NCBI GenBank assembly: GCA_009929975.1
Contig: RZZF01000137.1
Span: forward strand, 1 to 5,492
DNA from: Clostridia bacterium
GTDB lineage: Bacteria; Bacillota; Clostridia; Saccharofermentanales; UBA5734
DNA: 5,492 nucleotides
Direction: 5' to 3'
The translations under genes were made by a program, and so were the position numbers. Every line of letters starts with the position of its first letter. Within the stretch, counting starts at the first letter, position 1. The notes under the pieces are model-generated. The model saw only the letters and a program-made list of their open reading frames with translations. It had not been told where the DNA came from and ran no database searches. This document shows positions 1 to 5,492 of this stretch, piece after piece.

Positions 1-19
1 TTCATATTAATTTCACTCC
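1..19 (-). other. Possible RBS and start codon of the next minus-strand gene
   Basis: On the minus strand an ATG lies at 5-3, and a GGAG sequence lies at 19-16, ten bases upstream, which is slightly long for a Shine-Dalgarno site. Only five bases of any reading frame are inside the window, so the product cannot be identified. In many Clostridia the dtd-MBL pair is followed by hemZ or hisS, so one of these is a guess from gene order only. Confidence 0.35.
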
Positions 20-52
20 ATCCATCTGCTGATAATACATGTCAAACCAATT

Positions 53-67
53 GATGTCGCTGACATC
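53..67. repeat. Short perfect inverted repeat (6-bp arms, 3-nt loop)
   Basis: GATGTC (53-58) and GACATC (62-67) are perfect inverted arms around GCT. It lies between the left-edge promoter candidate and the possible start codon at position 5, so it would be in the 5' leader of the next gene. No T-run follows it on the minus strand, so it does not look like an intrinsic terminator for the operon that ends at 119. It could be an operator or a small leader hairpin. Confidence 0.4.
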
Positions 68-84
68 GTGATATAACTTGTATA

Positions 85-113
85 TTTATACATCATTATT
101 CGTTCTATTGCAA
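85..113 (-). promoter_or_regulatory. Sigma-A-type promoter candidate for the next gene leftwards
   Basis: Read on the minus strand, TTGCAA (113-108) and TATAAA (90-85) are separated by exactly 17 bases. This matches the housekeeping -35/-10 layout, and the region is AT-rich compared with the coding DNA. It begins just 5 bases after the MBL hydrolase stop codon, so it would give the gene starting near position 5 its own transcription. No clear terminator separates it from the gdhA operon, so read-through is also possible. Confidence 0.45.
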
Positions 114-118
114 GGTTA

Positions 119-772
119 TTATTCTTTCATCTGCGCCAGCCAGAGATTATGTTCAAGTTCCCGCGACCAGAGCGTTGCCGGCCCATGTCCCGGGTAGATC
201 GGCAGGTCAGGAGCCGCCAGCTGTTCCAGTTTCGTGATCAGCATCCTCAGGGTCTGCCGCATGACCGGCACCGAACCGCCTGGCAGATCCGTCCGGCCGA
301 TCGAGCCGGCAAACAATGTATCCCCACTGAATAAAGCAGCCGGTCCATCCGGTCCGCTCAGCAGGTAGCAGGCCGAACCTGGGCTGTGGCCGGGCGTATG
401 CCAGACTTCGATCACCCAATCATCGTTCAATGCGAGAATCTGCCCGTCATCAAGCGGCCGGGCCTGCGCCACCACCTTCAGCGCCTCACCCATATGGACC
501 GACAGATTATGCTGTGCTGACGACAGCCAGCCGGTCTCCAGCCGATGTATGCTCAGAGGAGCGCCGCAGACATCTGTCCATGCGTCAATCGTGGCGATAT
601 GATCAAAATGCGCGTGGGTTGCCAGCATCAGACGCGGCAGCGGCCAGCCGGCCGGCAGCCGGTCCGTCGTGATCGACGGGTCGATCAGGACCACGGTATC
701 ATCGAGTCGGACCATATGGCCGCAGGCCTGAAGCGGTCCGTACGGCAGCGTCCGGATCAATGGTGATGCCAT
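119..772 (-). CDS. MBL-fold metallo-hydrolase, glyoxalase II-like
   Basis: This 217-residue protein belongs to the metallo-beta-lactamase superfamily, in the single-domain glyoxalase II-like group (YcbL/YqgX type). The metal ligands are visible: HAHFDH at residues 53-58 (HxHxDH), H129 in HTPGHSPG, D151 in SGDTLF, and H196 in YPGHGP. This full set predicts a dinuclear metal site and a working hydrolase, probably acting on thioesters. It has no signal peptide or membrane segment, so it is cytoplasmic. The extra C-terminal glutathione-binding domain of classical GloB is absent, as the protein ends soon after the last ligand, so the true substrate is unknown. The ATG lies one base after the dtd stop (TGAGATG), with an AAAGGA site inside the dtd end, so the two are co-transcribed and probably translationally coupled. 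A minor role in methylglyoxal handling is only a guess. Confidence 0.9.
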   Translation of the reverse strand: MASPLIRTLPYGPLQACGHMVRLDDTVVLIDPSITTDRLPAGWPLPRLMLATHAHFDHIATIDAWTDVCGAPLSIHRLETGWLSSAQHNLSVHMGEALKVVAQARPLDDGQILALNDDWVIEVWHTPGHSPGSACYLLSGPDGPAALFSGDTLFAGSIGRTDLPGGSVPVMRQTLRMLITKLEQLAAPDLPIYPGHGPATLWSRELEHNLWLAQMKE

Positions 773-773
773 C

Positions 774-1229
774 TCAGTGTTCCTTTCGCGCGGGTGTTGT
801 CAGCCACAAGGTCACGGGGCCGTCATTGACCAGTCCAACCTGCATATCGGCCGCGAAACGGCCGGTCGCGACCGGCAGCCCCAGTTCACGCAGCCGCTCG
901 CAGAAAGCTTCGTACAGCGTCTTGGCCCGAACCGGTTCCGCCGCCTGGATAAATGATGGACGGTTGCCCCGGCTGGTGTCACCGTAAAGCGTGAACTGCG
1001 AGACAACCAGGATTTCTCCGCCGGTCTGCTGAACAGACCGGTTCATCAAACCCTTGTCATCCTCGAAAATACGAAGCCTCGCGACTTTTCCCGCCAGCCA
1101 GTCAACCTCCTGGCGGTCATCCTCATGGCCGACACCGAGAAAAACCAGAAGACCCGGCCCGATCCGGGCCGTCGTCTCCTGGTCAATCGCAACCGAGGCT
1201 TCACTGACACGCTGTACCAGAGCAATCAT
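774..1229 (-). CDS. dtd: D-aminoacyl-tRNA deacylase
   Basis: DTD removes D-amino acids, and glycine wrongly joined to tRNA-Ala, from tRNA, which protects translation from mischarged substrates. It acts as a cytoplasmic homodimer. The 151-residue length is normal for the family, and the N-terminus ([13 protein letters not shown]) is typical. The active-site motif SQFTL is at residues 77-81, followed by GNRPSF at 88-93. The cross-subunit Gly-cisPro motif is in NDGPVT at 135-140. TGRFAADM at 122-129 has Ala where many family members have Gly (FGA), a mild variation. The ATG lies two bases after the gdhA stop, with no strong Shine-Dalgarno site visible, which suggests translational coupling to gdhA. 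In many Bacillota dtd follows relA; here gdhA sits in that position. Confidence 0.96.
   Translation of the reverse strand: MIALVQRVSEASVAIDQETTARIGPGLLVFLGVGHEDDRQEVDWLAGKVARLRIFEDDKGLMNRSVQQTGGEILVVSQFTLYGDTSRGNRPSFIQAAEPVRAKTLYEAFCERLRELGLPVATGRFAADMQVGLVNDGPVTLWLTTPARKEH
781..786 (-). promoter_or_regulatory. Ribosome binding site of the MBL hydrolase gene
   Basis: AAAGGA at 786-781 on the minus strand lies 8 bases before the ATG at 772-770. It is inside the 3' end of dtd, which supports this start and tight coupling of the two genes. Confidence 0.65.
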
Positions 1230-1231
1230 GA

Positions 1232-2667
<1,436 letters not shown>

Positions 2668-2669
<2 letters not shown>

Positions 2670-2703
2670 GAAAAAATGCAAGAACCAAACATGATTCTTG
2701 CAT
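2668..2703 (-). terminator. Intrinsic terminator after the MGS-like gene
   Basis: On the minus strand ATGCAAGAATCA (2703-2692) pairs with TGGTTCTTGCAT (2687-2676). This gives a 12-bp stem with a single T-G wobble and a TGTT loop, followed by TTTTTCTT (2675-2668). This is a textbook Rho-independent terminator for transcripts coming from the MGS-like gene, which ends 44 bases upstream. It separates that unit from the gdhA operon. On the opposite strand the flank is less T-rich, so it appears to work in one direction. Confidence 0.85.
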
Positions 2704-2747
2704 GTCATTCATTTTATGTGCAAATTTCCCATGATAAACGAACCGGA

Positions 2748-3137
2748 TCAGCGTACCAGTTCGCGCCAGTCCAGATCGCCGCGATCCAGTGCCAGAACGA
2801 GGATCTCCGCGGTCGCGATATTGGTGGCGACCGGAATGCTGTTGGTATCGCAGGCTTTGAGCAGCGCGTTCGGTTCATCATAGCGGTCCAGCAGCGGATC
2901 CCGCAGATAAATCACGACATCGACTTCATTGTACATGGCACGTGAGGCCAGCTGGACAATGCTGCCGGAAATCTCTGTGGATAAGCCGACCACTTCAAGT
3001 TTTGTCGCGTCCCGGATCAATCGTGATGTGTTCTGCAGCGCATAGATGTCATGGTGACGCAGAATCTGGCTGTAGGCTATACAGAAATTTACCAGAAGTT
3101 CATGTTTACGGTTATCGGCCAGCAGGACGATATTCAC
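2748..3137 (-). CDS. Methylglyoxal synthase-like protein (MgsA homologue) lacking catalytic residues
   Basis: This 129-residue protein has the fold signature of methylglyoxal synthase, the enzyme that turns dihydroxyacetone phosphate into methylglyoxal: VVIYLRDPL (74-82), ALLKACDTNSIPVATN (91-106) and ATAE (108-111). Compared with E. coli MgsA recalled from memory, it aligns without gaps up to E. coli residue 101. The catalytic set is largely lost: H19 to D8, D20 to N9, D71 to I60 (or S59), H98 to D87, D101 to N90. Only D91 (D80) is kept. The phosphate loop GTTG reads QNTS, GGDQQ is missing, and the C-terminal segment carrying R150 is absent. MGS activity is therefore doubtful, while the reading frame is intact, which argues for a pseudoenzyme or regulatory ligand-binding domain rather than decay. 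The start is GTG, 7 bases after a G-rich RBS. It has a likely own promoter upstream and a terminator downstream. Confidence 0.85.
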   Translation of the reverse strand: MNIVLLADNRKHELLVNFCIAYSQILRHHDIYALQNTSRLIRDATKLEVVGLSTEISGSIVQLASRAMYNEVDVVIYLRDPLLDRYDEPNALLKACDTNSIPVATNIATAEILVLALDRGDLDWRELVR

Positions 3138-3144
3138 TTGCGTA

Positions 3145-3152
3145 CCCCCTCT
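3145..3152 (-). promoter_or_regulatory. Ribosome binding site that sets the GTG start of the MGS-like gene
   Basis: AGAGGGGG on the minus strand (3152-3145) lies 7 bases before the GTG at 3137-3135. There is no other in-frame start codon near this site, so the GTG start is preferred. Confidence 0.65.
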
Positions 3153-3153
3153 G

Positions 3154-3171
3154 CCCTGACCGTGGTCAAGG
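3154..3171. repeat. Imperfect 18-bp palindrome before the MGS-like gene RBS
   Basis: CCCTGACC-GT-GGTCAAGG on the plus strand is an inverted repeat of 8-bp arms with one mismatch, ending one base from the RBS. It would lie in the first bases of the leader made by the promoter at 3192-3220. It could be an operator, or an RNA hairpin with a 4-base loop that affects access to the RBS. Confidence 0.4.
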
Positions 3172-3191
3172 TGTTGTCATAATCGCTTTCC

Positions 3192-3220
3192 ATTCTAACG
3201 GTCTTTCTGAACGCTTACAA
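3192..3220 (-). promoter_or_regulatory. Promoter candidate for the MGS-like gene
   Basis: Read on the minus strand, TTGTAA (3220-3215) and TAGAAT (3197-3192) are 17 bases apart. The -35 box matches consensus at four of six bases and the -10 at five of six. It lies in the 171-base gap after the PBP2 gene, so the MGS-like gene can be transcribed separately, although no strong terminator was found behind PBP2. Confidence 0.5.
3206..3220 (-). promoter_or_regulatory. cre-like (CcpA) site overlapping the -35 box
   Basis: TTGTAAGCGTTCAGA on the minus strand matches the Bacillus cre consensus WTGNAANCGNWNNCW at all specified positions except one (G for C near the end). It covers the -35 box of the predicted promoter, a position where CcpA binding would repress. 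The mismatch weakens symmetry, and CcpA is not shown to exist in this organism. Confidence 0.35.
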
Positions 3221-3308
3221 GAGACGACGGTAAATTTTCCAATAATGCACAGATCATCGGGCATCATGATAGTCAGATAAACCAAGACGCGGACGGTTCA
3301 CCCCTGGA

Positions 3309-5492
3309 TTACGGGACATCCTGGCCGCTGTCCCCGCCATCCGGCGTTTCCGCGGCGAAATCGGTCAGGCCCGGCCGGACCACCGGCGCGCTCGCTTCGT
3401 CTGTTTCATCGAGCCGGAAGTAGGCCGTCAGCAGATCACGCGCGACCGACAGCGTATTGGATCCCCAGCGGCCCCGTTCGATGATCTGGGCGATCGCGAC
3501 CTGGGGGTTTTCGGCCGGCGCATAGCAGATGAACAACCCGTTTGAGGATGAAACATCTTCAAAACCGGTCTCCGCGGTTCCCGTCTTCGCTGCGATCGTA
3601 ATCGGGAAATCAGCAAACATGCGTGAAGCGGTTCCTTCGTTCGAATGAGCAACCGCGACCATCGCGCGGCGTACCAGATCGAGTGATTCCGGACTGATGC
3701 CCAGATCAACCGCGTCGGGTGATTTTTCCAGCAGAACACTACCATCCGGCCGGGTGATATCGGCGATCACATGCGGTGTGACGCGCTGTCCGGTTGCCAC
3801 GGCCGCGGTATAAACCGCCAGCTGGGTGATCGTATAGCTGTTGTACAGCTGCCCGATGGAAGACTGGGCGGTATCCGCGATCTGCCAGACGGTATGGTCC
3901 GGGTTGTTGACCACCTGGCGCATCGTCTCACGGCTGGAACGGATGCCGCGGGCCTCGCCCGGCAGATCAATCCCGCTGTATTCACCCAGACCGAGCTGTT
4001 TCGCCCAGCTGGAAATCTGATCAATGCCGGTTTCCGTTCCCAGATGGTAAAAATACATATTGCAGGATGTCGCCATGCCGTTGACCAGATTGAGCAATCC
4101 GTGGCCGCTGTTCGGCCGCTCAAGACAATACCAGATCCGGCCGCCGATATCTTCATGACCGACGCAGCGGAACGCGTTGTTATAGATGGAGATCGCCCCG
4201 CTCTCCAGCCCGGCGATCGCGGTGACCGGTTTGAAGGTTGAGCCTGGCGCGTAGATTTCCATCATCGCCCGGTTCATCATCGGCTTGTTCACATTATCGG
4301 TCAGGTAGGTCTGAACCCGGTCAGCGGCCTCCTCATCCCAGGCCTGGGTGAGAAAATCCGCCGGATCATAGCCGGGTGTACTGGCCATGGCCAGCACGGC
4401 CCCCGTATTCACATCCAGCATCATGACCGCGCCGGCATCGGCGTCCTGGAAATTCTCAGCGTCCGGATTATCACGGATCGTCTGAATCGCCCGCTCCAGT
4501 GAATCGAGCGCGACCTGCTGCAGCCTCAGATCGATCGTCAGGCGCACATGATTGCCCGGCTGCGGTTCACGGCCGATCGTTTCCGGATAAAACGCGCCGG
4601 CCTCACCGGCGACAGACCAGATATTATAGGGCTGCACACCATCGCGGCCGGCCAGATAACGTTCCGCCGATGATTCGACACCGGCCTGGCCGACGACCGA
4701 ATCGGGTGAATAGCCGATATCACGCAGATCCTCATACTGCCGGGCCGAGATACGGCCGACATAGCCGATCACATGACTGAGCTGCCGGGTCACCGGATCA
4801 TAGACCCGTTCAGATTCCGTCCCGCTGATGACCCCCATGAAGCGGAAATTCTGCTCATTGATCACATGAATCACCGATTCCGGGACATTACGGGCCAGTT
4901 CAACCGGAGTACCGTTGATGAACGACCAGTTGTTCTCATAGATCAGGTAGCGAAGCTGCATGATCCGCCATGCGTCAGCCTGACGGTAGCGCCGCCCGTC
5001 CGCGGCCGGATCTTCGATCTTGAACAGCTGATAGAGCAGATAATCATAAAAGAGGTTCGGATCCTCTTTCGCCTGCCGGTCATCAAAGGTCACGGCAGTG
5101 CCTTCCTGCGGTTCGCTGAGATTAAACAAATTACGATTGGTCTGCCAGATCAGGACTTCATCGCGGCTCAGCTGCCAGACCGGAACCAGGCCGCCTCCTG
5201 CTGCCTGACCCGGATAGGACGGCAGTTCCAGATCAATGAACTCGCTGAGTGATGATTCCCATTCGACCCCTTCCGATTCGAGATACAGCGCCAGATCGAG
5301 CAGCATCTCGTTGAGGGCGCTGCTGTCAAGTCCGGCATATGAGAGAAACAGCTTTCGTGTACTGACCGACCAGGCCAATGGCCGGCCACTGACATCGGTG
5401 ATGTCACCGCGCGGTGCCAGGATCGTCCGCTGACGGGGTACCCCGCTTGTTTCACTCAAGCCTTCTGACGCGGTCGGATTAAGCTGCAGGGA
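3309..5492 (-). CDS. mrdA: Class B penicillin-binding protein 2, 5' end outside the window
   Basis: This is a peptidoglycan transpeptidase that cross-links wall during cell elongation, anchored in the membrane with its domains outside. The frame is open to the right edge (727 codons seen) with no stop upstream, so the TTG at 5459 is not the real start; the expected N-terminal membrane helix is missing only because of the window edge. Counting from that TTG as residue 1, the pedestal begins at TILAPRGDITDVSGRPLA (12-29). The catalytic domain has STFK (407-410, nucleophile S407 at 4241-4239), SCN (465-467) and KTG (625-627). All three motifs are intact. No PASTA domain follows; the chain ends in an acidic, probably disordered tail of about 35 residues. 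C432, C445, H453 and C466 could form a zinc site. PBP2/MrdA is preferred over the SpoVD/FtsI type because of the lack of PASTA and the MGS-like neighbour. Confidence 0.93.
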   Translation of the reverse strand, partial: SLQLNPTASEGLSETSGVPRQRTILAPRGDITDVSGRPLAWSVSTRKLFLSYAGLDSSALNEMLLDLALYLESEGVEWESSLSEFIDLELPSYPGQAAGGGLVPVWQLSRDEVLIWQTNRNLFNLSEPQEGTAVTFDDRQAKEDPNLFYDYLLYQLFKIEDPAADGRRYRQADAWRIMQLRYLIYENNWSFINGTPVELARNVPESVIHVINEQNFRFMGVISGTESERVYDPVTRQLSHVIGYVGRISARQYEDLRDIGYSPDSVVGQAGVESSAERYLAGRDGVQPYNIWSVAGEAGAFYPETIGREPQPGNHVRLTIDLRLQQVALDSLERAIQTIRDNPDAENFQDADAGAVMMLDVNTGAVLAMASTPGYDPADFLTQAWDEEAADRVQTYLTDNVNKPMMNRAMMEIYAPGSTFKPVTAIAGLESGAISIYNNAFRCVGHEDIGGRIWYCLERPNSGHGLLNLVNGMATSCNMYFYHLGTETGIDQISSWAKQLGLGEYSGIDLPGEARGIRSSRETMRQVVNNPDHTVWQIADTAQSSIGQLYNSYTITQLAVYTAAVATGQRVTPHVIADITRPDGSVLLEKSPDAVDLGISPESLDLVRRAMVAVAHSNEGTASRMFADFPITIAAKTGTAETGFEDVSSSNGLFICYAPAENPQVAIAQIIERGRWGSNTLSVARDLLTAYFRLDETDEASAPVVRPGLTDFAAETPDGGDSGQDVP

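Noticed and set aside
40..45. TTGACA on the minus strand as a second left-edge promoter
   Set aside because: The sequence 17 bases downstream (GATGGA) is not a credible -10 box and the start would fall at or past the ATG at position 5.
3166..3267. A 33-residue minus-strand open frame in the gap between PBP2 and the MGS-like gene
   Set aside because: It has no Shine-Dalgarno site before its ATG, and it runs through the predicted promoter and cre-like site, so it is probably a chance frame.
3250..3308. An intrinsic terminator right after the PBP2 gene
   Set aside because: Only weak pairings are visible (for example AACC/GGTT and ATCAT/ATGAT), with no T-run after them.
3771..5252. Several plus-strand open frames (3771-4241, 4499-4780, 4773-5252) opposite the PBP2 gene
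   Set aside because: They are shadows of the PBP2 frame, lack domain-like sequence, and sit inside a gene whose three catalytic motifs are intact.
5457..5459. TTG at 5459 as the true start of the PBP2 gene
   Set aside because: The frame stays open to the window edge, and a start here would leave the protein without the membrane anchor that class B PBPs need.

Overview
This window looks like a piece of a GC-rich Bacillota chromosome, most likely an anaerobic clostridial or related lineage. The reasons are strong purine-rich Shine-Dalgarno sites, a Clostridium symbiosum-like hexameric glutamate dehydrogenase, a dtd-MBL hydrolase gene pair, and a PBP2-type cell-wall gene beside a methylglyoxal-synthase homologue (a pairing seen at the end of mre/min/rodA clusters in Clostridia). 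No mobile element, CRISPR array, rRNA or tRNA was seen. The genus cannot be told from the sequence.

All recognised genes lie on the minus strand, so transcription runs from the right edge to the left. From 5492 to 3309 is a class B penicillin-binding protein (PBP2 type). Its N-terminus with the membrane anchor lies beyond the window. A 171-base gap (3138-3308) follows, holding a promoter-like pair, a cre-like site over the -35 box, and a small palindrome in front of a ribosome binding site. Next is a GTG-started 129-residue methylglyoxal synthase-like gene (2748-3137), which ends in a clear intrinsic terminator (2668-2703). A new promoter overlaps the terminator's T-tract and leads to gdhA (1232-2569). 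gdhA, dtd (774-1229) and an MBL-fold glyoxalase II-like hydrolase (119-772) are packed with 1-2 bases between them and should be one operon. The leftmost 118 bases hold another promoter-like pair, a short inverted repeat, and a possible RBS plus ATG for a further minus-strand gene that begins at the window edge.

The genes fall into two units: a cell-wall elongation unit (PBP2, perhaps with the MGS-like gene) and a metabolic/translation-quality unit (glutamate synthesis, D-aminoacyl-tRNA clearance, metallo-hydrolase). The most unusual element is the MGS-like protein. It keeps the fold signature of methylglyoxal synthase but has lost nearly all known catalytic and phosphate-binding residues, which suggests a pseudoenzyme with a sensing or binding role.
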